Shown one piece after another: positions 8,031 through 18,600 of a stretch of DNA of 64,000 nucleotides; positions within the stretch are counted from its first letter, which is position 1, and each line of letters begins with the position of its first letter. Both the position numbers and the translations under genes were made by a program. The DNA is taken from contig JAAVVA010000002.1 of the NCBI GenBank assembly GCA_018449715.1, forward strand, positions 607,340-671,339. Direction: 5' to 3'. The notes below the pieces were generated by a model. The model made no database searches and was not told where the DNA came from. It saw nothing but the letters and a program-made list of their open reading frames with translations. The stretch comes from Acidobacteriaceae bacterium dw_441. GTDB lineage: Bacteria; Acidobacteriota; Terriglobia; Terriglobales; Acidobacteriaceae.

Positions 8031-10706
8031 TCAGGATTCCCTGCAGAGCACCTGCATTGGCTGTAATGTTGCGGCCTGCAGCGCGGGAATTCCTCCTGTT
8101 ACAAATGCCATGATGAAGAGCAACACTGCTGCGCCGCACACATCTCGAAGAGCAACGACATGGTGGATGCTCGTGAAACGCGATGACAGGAATTCAATAG
8201 CGCCCAGAGAAAAAATTCCGATTGCTGTACCCGAAGCGACAAGGATGAGCGTCTCGAAAAGGATGATTCCTGCCGCATGTTTTGGTGACGCACCAAGCGC
8301 CATCCGGATAGCAATCTCTGGAATGCTTTGCCTGACGCGCATCAACAGCAGACTAAGCGTTGCAACAGCACACAGGAACAAAGCAACTATGCCGAAGAAG
8401 GTCGCCGCATAAGAGAGTAGTCGTTCCTTTCCGAGAGCGTCATTCAACTGTCGCTGCATCGGCAGAAAGCGAAGATAGCCGGTTCCGGGTGCGACTTGCG
8501 AAAGTACCGCCACATATGCGTTTTCGAGATCGTCTTCATTCTCTCCACGCAACAGGAAGACCATGTCGGGGTTATTTTGCATCAACAGAGTTGGAGTAAT
8601 AGGTAGAAACAGAATAGGAGGTGGAGGCTTATGAATATCCGCATATTTAGCGGCAGCCACGACTCCTACCACCTCACAGGATGTATCAAGCTTTTCGTAA
8701 AGGACGTTACTGACACGGACTCGGTGTCCTATGGCTGCAATTGGATCGGCGGGGGAAATCTTTTGAGCTGCAAGATTATTGAGGATGCAATGGCTATCGT
8801 TCTCATCTTCTTCCGTAAATTCCCGCCCCGCCAGCAGCTTCGTTTGTAATGTCTGAAAGTACAGGGGGCCCACTCGATTGAACGATACCTGCATGCCATT
8901 GTTCTTCCCAGGCAGCTCCACGTTGACTTGCGGGTCATAGGTGGTGAACTGGGTGATCCAGGTCATCGTGGCCGACTCAATTGCCTGTTGTGCATTGAGC
9001 TTATGAAGCATCTGGTTATAGGTCTTCATTAGCTCTTCTGGCGTTTTCCCTAGCTCTTGGAACTGCGCGGCGATCTCGGTAATTTGTTCCGGGTTGTAGC
9101 CAAGACGCTGCTCATAGATGTGGTGCAGCGTTCTCCAATAAAAACTCGCCATTGCAATCAGTAAAAATGTAGCGGCGAACTGTGCAATAAGCAGAACCTT
9201 GCTGGCGATGGAAGGCGACCGCTTCATGCTCGATTTAGACTTCAGAACCGCAACAGGACTTGTGTTCCTGGCAAAGATGACTGGGACGATACCGATTACA
9301 GCGGCACACACGATCGTAAGCGCACCTGCGATTGCAAATATTCCCCAATCCGGATGAATCACGACGATCTCACTGGCACCCGGCTGAGTGAGAAAGCTGG
9401 AGAGCATACGGGAAACAACGACAGTAAGAGGAAGCGCCAGAATAGCGCCGCCAGCAGAGATAAGAAACGCTTCCATCAAGCACTGCTGGATGAGATGGCC
9501 ACGGTTGGCGCCGAGTGCGACGCGAATAGCGAACTCATGAGCTCTCTCAAGATTGCGAGTGAGCTGCAAGCCTGCCACATTGATGCAGCAGAAGAGCAGC
9601 CCACATGCCATTAAGACCTGCAAGAGTGACAGTGTAGGAGCATATTCGTCCAACACCTGCTGTCCCCTGCTTGCACTGGAGAGATGGAGACTCATCTCTT
9701 CGATCTTCAGAGAAGAAGCGCTGGATGGCGGAAGAGCATGATGCAACCACGATGCTGTAGTTCGCCGGAGTTGAGAATCGGCTTCCTCGAGCTTCACTCC
9801 TTTCCGAAGTCGCCCCAGCACCTTGAATATGAAGTAGTCTCGCAATTGCAGTGCATTCTGTTTTGCAAGAGGTTGTTGCTCTGGCAGAAACGTAATCGGC
9901 AGGTACATCTGAGTAGGAACATTCGGAGCAATGCCTTCAAACCCTTCCGGGGCCACACCGACAACTTGTGCCTGATGACCGGAAACAGTAATGTGCTGAC
10001 CAATTACGGAGCTATTGCGATGGTATTTTGCATTCCAGAGTTCGTAACCCAACACTACCGGCCAGAGTGCGGGATGTGCGTTTCGGGTATCCTCCGGTGT
10101 CAGTAAGCGCCCGGTGGCCGGCCTTATACCCAGCATGTCAAAGGCGTTTCCCGTCACCAGCATCGTGTTCATACTGCGCGGTTGATTGTTCTCATCCAAT
10201 GCGACAACACGATCGTGCATCCATCCGGAAAGAGCCTCAAGGTCTGTTTGTTGCGATGCAAGCTCAGATAAGAGCGGATAAGACAGGAGAAGTTCCTGAC
10301 CATGATATTGCGGACCGGATATTGACACAAAAACAAGACTGTCGGGATCGGCAACGGGGAGCTTGCGAAAGATTGCCTGATGTAGACAAGAAAAGATTGC
10401 AGTATTCGCGCCAATGCCCAAACTTAAAACCAGGATTGAGATGATAACGAATAAAGGCTTATGTCTTAATTGAGCAAGAGCAAAGCGAAGTAGAGTGGAT
10501 AAACGACTGAAGATATCGTTAGTCCAGATTTCATAAGCTTTATCCTGTAGTAACGCCTTGTTACCAAAAGAGCGGCGCGCTTCGCGAAGCGCTTCATCGG
10601 GCGACATTCCTTCCGCCTCAAGTGCTTCTGCCTTTTCAAGGACATGAGATTCCATCTCCTCTGCGAGTTCTTCTACCGTCGATCGCCTGCTCCACAAGCT
10701 CGTCAT
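8031..10706 (-). CDS. ADOP-type ABC transporter permease (MacB/FtsX family)
   Basis: 891 residues. The N-terminal 75 residues form the cytoplasmic prefix domain typical of acidobacterial duplicated orphan permeases (VEELAEEMESHVLEKAEAL). Next come a first helix (ISILVLSLGIGANTAIF), a MacB-type periplasmic domain, a central FtsX block (LLQVLMACGLLFCCINVAG), a second periplasmic domain and a terminal FtsX block (IALFLC-type helices near 780-890). There is no ATP-binding domain and no ABC ATPase gene nearby, which is what orphan means for this family. It starts 8 bases after the PadR stop codon, so the two are an operon. Its role is unknown; MacB relatives move lipoproteins, peptides or toxins mechanically across the periplasm. 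Confidence 0.9.
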   Translation of the reverse strand: MTSLWSRRSTVEELAEEMESHVLEKAEALEAEGMSPDEALREARRSFGNKALLQDKAYEIWTNDIFSRLSTLLRFALAQLRHKPLFVIISILVLSLGIGANTAIFSCLHQAIFRKLPVADPDSLVFVSISGPQYHGQELLLSYPLLSELASQQTDLEALSGWMHDRVVALDENNQPRSMNTMLVTGNAFDMLGIRPATGRLLTPEDTRNAHPALWPVVLGYELWNAKYHRNSSVIGQHITVSGHQAQVVGVAPEGFEGIAPNVPTQMYLPITFLPEQQPLAKQNALQLRDYFIFKVLGRLRKGVKLEEADSQLRRTTASWLHHALPPSSASSLKIEEMSLHLSSASRGQQVLDEYAPTLSLLQVLMACGLLFCCINVAGLQLTRNLERAHEFAIRVALGANRGHLIQQCLMEAFLISAGGAILALPLTVVVSRMLSSFLTQPGASEIVVIHPDWGIFAIAGALTIVCAAVIGIVPVIFARNTSPVAVLKSKSSMKRSPSIASKVLLIAQFAATFLLIAMASFYWRTLHHIYEQRLGYNPEQITEIAAQFQELGKTPEELMKTYNQMLHKLNAQQAIESATMTWITQFTTYDPQVNVELPGKNNGMQVSFNRVGPLYFQTLQTKLLAGREFTEEDENDSHCILNNLAAQKISPADPIAAIGHRVRVSNVLYEKLDTSCEVVGVVAAAKYADIHKPPPPILFLPITPTLLMQNNPDMVFLLRGENEDDLENAYVAVLSQVAPGTGYLRFLPMQRQLNDALGKERLLSYAATFFGIVALFLCAVATLSLLLMRVRQSIPEIAIRMALGASPKHAAGIILFETLILVASGTAIGIFSLGAIEFLSSRFTSIHHVVALRDVCGAAVLLFIMAFVTGGIPALQAATLQPMQVLCRES

Positions 10707-10714
10707 CGTAGCTC

Positions 10715-11041
10715 TCAGTTAGCTAACACTAGTTGAATGCCCTTCAACATCGACTCAAACTTAGACGTTTCTTCCGCTAAATGTTTCTTCCCGGCGGCAG
10801 TGATGCTGTAGGTTCGCACGCGACGGTTGGTTGGCGAAATCTCCCACTTCGCATTCAGCCACCCCGACTTCAACATTCTCTGAAGGGCCGGATAAAGAGA
10901 GCCCTCCTCCACATTCAACAGGTCGTTTGAGGTGGATTGAATATGCTGCACAAGAGCGTAACCGTGCATCGATTTAATTTGCAGAGAACGGAGAATCATC
11001 ATCTCCAAAGCGCCGGGGAAAAGATCGCGTGGCTTTTGCAT
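10715..11041 (-). CDS. PadR-family transcriptional repressor
   Basis: 108 residues from the ATG at 11041 (MQKPRDLFPGALEMMILRSL). It has a PadR winged helix: HGYALVQHIQ for the first helices, LLNVEEGSLYPALQRML for the recognition helix, then NRRVRTYSITAAGKKHLAEE. A longer version from an upstream codon at 11083 is possible, but that extension (CMFWKGVELS) does not look like family sequence, and AAAGGTG lies about 13 bases before the chosen ATG. In this phylum PadR genes directly upstream of ADOP permeases are common, so it probably represses its own operon in response to a small molecule, which cannot be named. Confidence 0.9.
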   Translation of the reverse strand: MQKPRDLFPGALEMMILRSLQIKSMHGYALVQHIQSTSNDLLNVEEGSLYPALQRMLKSGWLNAKWEISPTNRRVRTYSITAAGKKHLAEETSKFESMLKGIQLVLAN

Positions 11042-11072
11042 AGAAAGCTCAACACCTTTCCAGAACATGCAT

Positions 11073-11102
11073 AGAGTAAACAAGTATAGAAAACACTGTC
11101 AA
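11073..11102 (-). promoter_or_regulatory. Predicted sigma-70 promoter of the padR-ADOP operon
   Basis: Read on the minus strand, TTGACA (complement of 11097-11102) is followed after 18 bases by TACTCT (complement of 11073-11078). The -35 box is perfect and the -10 box partial. The predicted start falls near 11066, about 25 bases before the PadR ATG. Confidence 0.5.
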
Positions 11103-11320
11103 TACCTAATTACAAGACAGAGTTTTAAGCTAACCGTCTTACTGAAAACTGGCTTTTCACGGGAGCGTCTCGAATTGCTCCGATCACATATCGCTTCGAC
11201 CGATCTAACGATACGGACTGGAAGATCGCCAGCAGAACGTATTGACGTCAATCAGGTATGATGTGCCGCAGCTACCCCTCGTCGCAGAATAGTATTTGTA
11301 GCAAGGAGCTTACTCGGCAC

Positions 11321-13495
11321 ATGAAAATAACACGGCGCGAATTTAACGCCTTGAGCGCAGGCACGCTTCTATCGTCTCTTTCTTCCAGCAAAAATCTTCT
11401 CGCAGAGGGGATGAATTCTAGCGTCTCTTCGAGCGAGACTCTCCCCTGGTACAGGACGATCAAGCGGATTGGACAGACGAACTTCAACGAACACGACGGG
11501 GATTCGAAGAATGTAGAGCAGTGGGCGGACTTCTGGGCGTCGGCAAAGGTGCAGGCGGTTGCTCTGTCCGTCTCAGGTCCGGTCGCTTTTTATCCATCGA
11601 AGATCCCTTATTTCCATCACAGCATCTATCTGAACGGTCGCGACCTGTTTGGCGAATGCCTTCGCGCAGCGAAGAAGCGCGGGCTATACGTCTACGGTCG
11701 CATGAGCCCCGATATTCAGTGGACCGACCCGAAGCTGCTGGAGGCAAATCCTCTGTGGTTCCGCAGAAACCAGGATGGAAGCCTGCAACAACCCGCGCCC
11801 GATATTGCGAATACATGCATCTTCAGCGATCACTATGCGAAACAGCAGCCAGCAATCATCCGCGAGCTGAACGCAAACTATGACATCGATGGCGTCTACA
11901 TGAATGGATGGCCTACTGTACAGGTGTGTTATTGCGACAACTGCCGCAGGATCGGCGATCCGCACTCGGAGCAATACCGCAAAGCCGTGATGGACAAAGC
12001 CTTTGAGCTGATCCAACTTTACAAGGCTGCCGTGCTTGAGAAGAGCCCGAACAACTTCTACTCCTGTAACCTCGGCGGTGGACTGAAGGAGTCTGGGCTG
12101 GACCAGTGGCGGCTGACGCGCGAGGCCAGCTGGTACACCGCGGACAATCAAGCTCGCTCCGGTGTCGTGGCTCCTGTGTGGCAGGCCGCGCAGCAGGTCA
12201 AGTTTGCTCGCGCCCTGATGGGCGATCGTTCGGTCGCTGCTGTGAGCGCAAGCTATGGACGCGCCGGAAGAATCTCGTGGCGGCAAGCAACCGATCCTTC
12301 CATGGAACCTTCCTTTCGCATGGCACAGACGACGGCCGCCGGGGGCATCATCTGGTATCACTGGCTAGGACTGGAGCAGGGATTCAAGGAAGATCGTCGC
12401 TGGCAGGCTCCGGGGCGCGACTTCCTCGCGTGGCACGCGAAGAACGACGCACACTTCCACAACAAGCGCTCCCTTGCGAGTGTCGCTGTCGTCGTGTCCC
12501 CGCTCTCCGTCAACCAGTACAAGGCTCCTTACACGGAAGATCGTACCGATCACCTGGAAGGCACCTACGCTGCGCTGGTGGAAGCCCGGATTCCTTTCGA
12601 TTTTGTCCACGAGCAGGACCTTACACTGGAGCGGCTTGCACAGTATCCAGTCCTGATCCTCTCCAACATGGCGCTCATGTCCGACGCGCAGGCCGCTACA
12701 ATCCGCCAGTATGTGGAGCGCGGAGGGTCAGTACTCGCAACATTTCAGACGGGCCTGTTCGACGAAGCCGGCAATGCGAGGAAGAACTTTGCTCTGGGAG
12801 AACTCTTCGGCATCGACAAAGCAGGGGAAGCATCACGCGCCGATGAGACCGACCACGCACCCATTGGCGGAATCCATCTACAATCCATCAGGCGGCGCGG
12901 CCCTTTGACCGAGGGCTTCGAGGAGACAACATGGATTGCGGGGCCGGAGTGGCGCCAGCCGATCACACCGCTCCGAGAGGCCGACCTGACATTCATCAAG
13001 CCGTATCCGGTCTATCCTCCAGAGGCGGTCTACCAGCGTGAGCCACCGAGCGATCTTCCAGCGATGGTGTCGCGTAAGATCGGAAGCTCGCGATTGGTCT
13101 ATCTGGCAGGCGACGTGGATAGCTCGTTCTGGCGGTTTGATCACATGGATCTTGGGCGGCAGATGAGCAATGCAGTGCGTTGGCTACTGAAGGGGAACAA
13201 CGCCGTCCATGTTCAGGGAGATGGTCTCATGGAGGTGATTCCGTGGGAGACGCAACAAGGGTACGCAGTGCATCTGCTTAACTACAATGGCGCAAATGCC
13301 TTTCGCGGCCATATGAGAAAGCCAGTGGCACTCGCTGCTCAAACTGTGCAGGTGACTCTTCCCACAGAGAAAAAGATTCGCAGGGTTTCGCTGTTGCATG
13401 CCGCGACTACCGTCGAATTTCAACAGAACGGCAATCGGGTATCGCTCACAGTGCCAAAGGTAGAGATGTACGAGGTTGTGGCGCTCGAGATATGA
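11321..13495 (+). CDS. Tat-exported GH42/GHL6-like glycoside hydrolase
   Basis: 724 residues from the ATG at 11321, chosen because AAGGAG lies 12 bases upstream and the protein then opens with a twin-arginine signal (ITRREFNALSAG). Residues about 60-400 look like a TIM barrel of the hypothetical glycosyl hydrolase 6 / GH42-like group: AAKKRGLYVYGRMSPD, then YDIDGVYMNGW, and a CDNC pair resembling the metal site of GH42 enzymes. Residues about 410-600 resemble the beta-galactosidase trimerisation domain (YPVLILSNMALMSDAQ, YVERGGSVLATFQTG). A small beta domain closes the protein. The substrate is probably a beta-galactoside or related glycan, but no characterised relative is recognised. It diverges from padR and is convergent with the S1-domain gene. 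A frame opening at 11258 has no supporting start signal. Confidence 0.7.
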   Translation: MKITRREFNALSAGTLLSSLSSSKNLLAEGMNSSVSSSETLPWYRTIKRIGQTNFNEHDGDSKNVEQWADFWASAKVQAVALSVSGPVAFYPSKIPYFHHSIYLNGRDLFGECLRAAKKRGLYVYGRMSPDIQWTDPKLLEANPLWFRRNQDGSLQQPAPDIANTCIFSDHYAKQQPAIIRELNANYDIDGVYMNGWPTVQVCYCDNCRRIGDPHSEQYRKAVMDKAFELIQLYKAAVLEKSPNNFYSCNLGGGLKESGLDQWRLTREASWYTADNQARSGVVAPVWQAAQQVKFARALMGDRSVAAVSASYGRAGRISWRQATDPSMEPSFRMAQTTAAGGIIWYHWLGLEQGFKEDRRWQAPGRDFLAWHAKNDAHFHNKRSLASVAVVVSPLSVNQYKAPYTEDRTDHLEGTYAALVEARIPFDFVHEQDLTLERLAQYPVLILSNMALMSDAQAATIRQYVERGGSVLATFQTGLFDEAGNARKNFALGELFGIDKAGEASRADETDHAPIGGIHLQSIRRRGPLTEGFEETTWIAGPEWRQPITPLREADLTFIKPYPVYPPEAVYQREPPSDLPAMVSRKIGSSRLVYLAGDVDSSFWRFDHMDLGRQMSNAVRWLLKGNNAVHVQGDGLMEVIPWETQQGYAVHLLNYNGANAFRGHMRKPVALAAQTVQVTLPTEKKIRRVSLLHAATTVEFQQNGNRVSLTVPKVEMYEVVALEI

Positions 13496-13500
13496 GGCCG

Positions 13501-13554
13501 ATTTACTGTTCCCTTGCGCCGTTCACGATCGAACAGCGCAAGGGAACAGTAAAT
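13501..13554. terminator. Bidirectional hairpin terminator between convergent genes
   Basis: A 19-bp perfect stem (arms 13501-13519 and 13536-13554, ATTTACTGTTC... outermost) extends with GTTC/GAAC after one mismatch to a 6-base loop ACGATC. It lies 5 bases after the hydrolase stop and 35 bases past the S1 gene stop. The AT-rich outer ends give a short U-run on either strand. Confidence 0.8.
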
Positions 13555-13588
13555 GGATGCAGCCTGTTGCTGGCTACATTCTCGAAGC

Positions 13589-15283
13589 TCACTTCACTAA
13601 CTCAAGCTGGATCTCTTTCGTATCAGCATTGATCTTCGCGATGCGAAAGTTTCGGACCTGCCCCACGGAGAAAGACTCCGGCTGCGATGAGGGGCTCGCC
13701 CCGCTCTTCCACCGCGCATTCAACATCGAAGTCAAAGCAGACAGATCGAGAGATGGTTCCGTTTGGCTCGAGGTGGCAGCCGCCTCAGCCGCCCTTGTGC
13801 GGCAGATCGCAAGCACTCCCTCTCCCAGCTCTATCGTCGCGTCCTCTGCTCTCACGATGAGAATACGTCCTGAAACGGTATCGCCCGTTTTATGCTCCGC
13901 CAGAAATTCATCAAGATCCGTCGGAATCAGCTGCTTCATGCTCAGTCTGAGCTGGCGCTTTTCGGTGTCCACAGCCATCACCTGCGCTTTGACCGTCTCC
14001 CCCGCACGCAATACTTCCTGAGGGTGGTTCAGGCGTTTCTCCGAGGTGATCTCGCTGATGTGGACAAGGCCTTCGACGCCCTCGGCTAACTGCACGAACG
14101 CGCCAAACTTTGCGAGGCGTACGACCGGACCTTCGATGATCGTCCCCGCCGGGAACCGCGTTGATACGTCTGCCCAGGGATCTCCCAAGGCCTGCTTCAA
14201 TCCCAGGGATAGCTTTCGTTCGGAAGGGTTGATGGCAAGTATGACGGCCTCCACCGAATCTTCAAGCTTCAATATGTCGCTGGGCTTCCTCACCTTATTA
14301 ATCCAGGACATCTCAGAGACGTGGATAAGGCCTTCGATTCCGGGCTCCAGCTCGACAAATGCTCCAAAGTCCGTCAAGCGCCTGACCGTACCAGTTACAC
14401 GCTGCCCAAGCTGATACCTGTCGGCGGCAGATTCCCACGGTTCGGGCTGCAGCTGCTTCAACCCAAGAGAGATGCGCTTATTCGCCGCGTCCAACTTAAG
14501 GACCTTCAGCTGCAATTGCTGACCTACTGCAAGAAGCTCTTCAGGAGAAGCAAGCCGGCTCCAGGCCATATCGCTGATGTGCAAAAGGCCATCAACACCT
14601 CCGAGATCGATAAAGGCTCCATAACTGGTCAGGCTGCGCACCTGTCCTGTTACGACATCGCCCTCACCAACCTCTGCATATCGCTTTTGCTCAACCTCGC
14701 GTGCCTGTTCCTCAAGAAGTACGCGACGATCAACGACCACGTCTTCTTCGGCAACATCAAGCTTGGTGATGCGGCAGGTGATCTCCTGTCCCACAAGTCG
14801 TTCTACTTCGGCGGCATCGCGCGTTCCGCTTCGCGACAGCGGCATAAAAGCCCGCACGCCAATATCGACGGTCAACCCGCCTTTGACTACTGCTGTCACG
14901 GTTCCGACGACAGCAGTCTTTTCAGTAAAAGCCTTCTCGATGGAGGTCCAATCTACAGGCTGCACAACCTTTGCGAGCGACAAGGCATAGTAACCATCTT
15001 CCGTGCGCCCCTTCACAGAGACGGGCACTTTGTCGCCAGGCGAGATCCCATCCGCATTATCCCGAAACGCTGTACGAGGCAACGTCCCTTCGATCTTAAG
15101 ACCGATGTCGAGAAATACCGCATCGCTGGTGACGGATACGACGACTCCTTCTTTTTGAGCAGATTCGGACTGCTTGCGATCAGCGCGCTCCTTTTCAAAC
15201 TGCAAGAGAGCCGACGCAAAAGATTCAGTGGAGTTTGCTTCTTCGGCGGAGGTAGAGAGATCCTGAATATCCCGATTTTCCAT
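13589..15283 (-). CDS. rpsA: Ribosomal protein S1-like protein with six S1 domains
   Basis: 564 residues from the ATG at 15283 (MENRDIQDLST). Six OB-fold S1 repeats are visible: GVVVSVTSDAVFLDIG, VVGTVTAVVKGGLTVDIG, VTGQVRSLTSYGAFIDLG, VTGTVRRLTDFGAFVELE, IEGPVVRLAKFGAFVQLA and a degenerate sixth (VSGRILIVRAEDATIELG). The last has lost the GAF signature. The protein would bind mRNA leaders on the 30S subunit. No Shine-Dalgarno sequence precedes the start; the leader is A/U-rich, as described for autoregulated rpsA genes. The gene stands alone between a glycosidase and a receptor, so it could be a second S1 copy rather than the essential one. A frame extension to 15328 adds 15 unlikely residues. 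Confidence 0.85.
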   Translation of the reverse strand: MENRDIQDLSTSAEEANSTESFASALLQFEKERADRKQSESAQKEGVVVSVTSDAVFLDIGLKIEGTLPRTAFRDNADGISPGDKVPVSVKGRTEDGYYALSLAKVVQPVDWTSIEKAFTEKTAVVGTVTAVVKGGLTVDIGVRAFMPLSRSGTRDAAEVERLVGQEITCRITKLDVAEEDVVVDRRVLLEEQAREVEQKRYAEVGEGDVVTGQVRSLTSYGAFIDLGGVDGLLHISDMAWSRLASPEELLAVGQQLQLKVLKLDAANKRISLGLKQLQPEPWESAADRYQLGQRVTGTVRRLTDFGAFVELEPGIEGLIHVSEMSWINKVRKPSDILKLEDSVEAVILAINPSERKLSLGLKQALGDPWADVSTRFPAGTIIEGPVVRLAKFGAFVQLAEGVEGLVHISEITSEKRLNHPQEVLRAGETVKAQVMAVDTEKRQLRLSMKQLIPTDLDEFLAEHKTGDTVSGRILIVRAEDATIELGEGVLAICRTRAAEAAATSSQTEPSLDLSALTSMLNARWKSGASPSSQPESFSVGQVRNFRIAKINADTKEIQLELVK

Positions 15284-15693
15284 GTCAGTTATGTTTATTT
15301 TAGTCCTCTGGCCCACTCTGCCAATCACGAATCCTGACTCAAAAGAAGCAATAACGGGTGGATCATCTATCCCGCACTGTTTCCTCGAATCCCTGAATCA
15401 ATTCAATTGCTTACAAAGATTCTTCTGCCAGCGAGGGAAAAATCTTTTTTGTTGTGCCGAAATCACCTCTTTCGCATTTTCTGCATCTCTAGTGGATGAA
15501 CATCTATGCGTTCCTGAAGCATTTCCGGCGCGCAAACGGTGTCTCACTGTACGAGTTCGATTTTCCCAGGTTGGCATAGAAATCCATAAAGCCGTGGTCG
15601 ATGCCTTTTCCCAACTGGCATCCAGACCATAAGACCAGAATCAACTCGGAGTTTCGGTCACGCACGCAGGACCACTCCCTTCAGGAGCCTGTG
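15284..15693. other. Intergenic region between divergent S1-like and receptor genes
   Basis: About 410 bases with no convincing gene. It must hold both promoters, but no -35/-10 pair stood out on either strand. AGGAG at 15683-15687 belongs to the receptor gene. An in-frame extension of the receptor frame back to 15601 has no coding character. Confidence 0.6.
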
Positions 15694-18600
15694 ATGAAAG
15701 CACTTTTCTTCCGTAATCAATATCTTTGCCTTATCTTTGCCCTTATCTTCCCCATCGCATCTCACGCACAATATCGTGCCGGACTTCAGGGAACGGTCAG
15801 CGATCCAACTGGCGCCGTAGTTCCCGGAGCTTCAGTCACCATCGTCGATAAAGAAACGAACCAGACCCAGACCGTTAAAACAGATGCGGGAGGAACATTT
15901 ACCTTCAACCGTCTGGCACCTGCTCCGTATACCATCTCTGTTGAAGCGCAGGGATTTTCCCAAAAGACCATTGATAACGTAAGCATCTCCGGTGAAACGA
16001 TGCAGGCATTGAATGTAGCACTCGATGCTGCCGGGTCAAACCAGACCATCACCGTGACCGATACTGCTCCTGCCATCAACACCGCAACAGCAACGATCTC
16101 TGGAACCATTAGTGGCCAGCAATTGCAATCCCTTCCCTCCATGAACCGCGACCCCTATCAACTTCTTCGCCTTACACCAGGGGCTCTTGGCGACAGTTCG
16201 CAGCAGGGCGGCGGTGGCAGTTATTCTCTTCCCGGCAACGGAGGCATTGGAGGAAGCACGGCCACGGGCAGCATCTTCATGGTAGAGAACCGAGCGCAGA
16301 CTCAGGCCAATGGGGTACGCGTCTCCGGCAACTCTTTTCAGATCGACGGCAGCCAGGTGAACTCTCTCGCATGGGGCGGCGGTGCTGTTATCACTCCCAA
16401 TCAGGAGTCCGTCAAAGAAGTGCAAACCCAAACCAGTCCATACGATGCGACCAATGGTCGTAACAGTGGAGCGCAGGTGCTCATCGTTTCCAAAAACGGC
16501 ACCAATGATTTTCATGGCAGCGCGTTCTTCAAGTTTCACCGCCCCGGCCTTAATGCTTACCAACGCTGGAATGGTCCAAACTCTCTCGATCCGTCCGCCG
16601 ATCACACCAGAACGCTCTTCCGCGATAACAATCGTTTCAACCAGCTTGGAGGCAGCGTCGGCGGCCCCATCTGGAAGAACCATGTCTTCTTCTTTTTCTC
16701 GTATGAAGAGCTTCGCAACAGCGGTCGAACCCAGGACACTCGTTGGTACGAAACGCCGGAGTTCGATCAACTCGTCGCGCAGACCAAGCAGGGAGGCGTC
16801 TCGGCAGCAGTCGCCGGATATCCGGGAGAGAGCGTCACCAATGCTACTGTAGATCCCAGCTCGACCTGCGCCTTCGTCAATCTTCCTGCCGCATACTGCC
16901 GCACCGTTTCCTACAATGGCAGCACCGCGCTTGACCTCGGATCGCCACTTGCAACTCCACTCGGCACCGCTGATCCCACTTACGTCAGCAATAACCAACC
17001 CGGTACAGGAAATGGGTTCGACGGTGTTGCTGATGTCTTTCGCGCAAACACAGTCAATCCCAGCACCAATACAGCTCAACAGTTCAATGGCCGCTTAGAT
17101 TGGCAGCTTAATCCTCGTGACCTGATTGCCTATACCATCTATTGGGTTCCCACCTCACAGACATCCTTCAACGGTCCCAATCGCGCGGCGAATCTCTGGA
17201 ATGTAAATCGTCTCGCATATTCTCATGCAGCGTTGTGGAACCACATCTTCACGCCATCGCTCCTCAACGAGTTTCGCCTGAATGCCGTGCGCTGGTATTT
17301 CAACGAAATCGCTTCTAATCCCCAGGAGCCTTTCGGGCTTCCTCACGGCAATATCGACACGATGGGCGGTATCGCTTCGTCAGACTTTCAGTTCTTCGGT
17401 GCGCCCGGTCCAGGAAACTTTGCACAGACCACCTACAACATCCGCGACACCGTGACGAAGACAATCCGTTCCCACAATATTCGTTTTGGATTTGATGGCT
17501 ACAAAGAGCTCGATAATGACACGCTTACTTCCCAAGCCATTCCCACTTACACCTTCCGCAACCTGTGGGAGTTCGCAAACGACAAGCCTCGCCTGTTGAA
17601 TGGAAACTTTGACCCACGCACAGGCATCCCCACCTCAGCCACCAAATATATCCGCTCCAATATCTATGCCGGATATGTGCAGGATGACTGGCGTGTCACT
17701 CCGAGACTCACATTCAATCTTGGCCTGCGCTGGGAGTACTTCACCCCCACCACAGAAAAAAACAACAACCTCAGCAATCCCATCTTCGGAACAGGCGCTC
17801 AAACCCTGACTGATCTGCGCATGAAGATCGGTGGAGATCTGTACAAAACAAGCGCCAACAACTGGGGACCACAAGTCGGCTTTGCGTACTCCATCAATCC
17901 TTCTTCCTCACATCTAGCTGTAGTTCGAGGAGGATTCGGAATCGCTTACAACCGTATGCAGCAAGCTGTCACGCTCAACGGACGCGCTAATCCACCGCTA
18001 GTCGCAAACATCAATGCGGTATGTACCGATACTGCTTTGACCAACTGCCCCGGCGTGCAGTACTCCGCTTCGGCGAGCCCAACGGATATCAATCGTTATC
18101 CGATCAATCCAGCAGCTCAATTGAGCTTTGGCGCGAACGGACTTCCTGTGGGAGGAGCGCCTTTGCAGATTCAGGCTATCCAACAGAACATGCCTACACC
18201 GCTTACCTATAAGATATCTCTTGGCGTTGAGTATGCTCTCACTCCGACATGGATTCTCAGCGCTGGCTATCAGGGAAGCCTGTCCCGTCACTACACCCGG
18301 CAAACGAACCTCAACTGGATTTATTACCCGAATCTCAATCCCTCCATCAGTTCGCTTAACTATTTCCTGAATGATGCCAGCGCAAGCTCACATGCGCTTC
18401 TCGCTGAATTAAGGCACTCGTTCGGACATAACTTCTCCCTGAACGCGCAGTATCGCTGGGGCAAGGTTATGGATACGGCCTCGCAGGATTACTACATCGA
18501 TCAATATCCGTATGAAAACCGTTATGGCTACGGTCCGGCAGATTACGATGTCACCCACAACGCAAAACTGTTCGGGACCTACTCTCCCAAGTTCTTCCCC

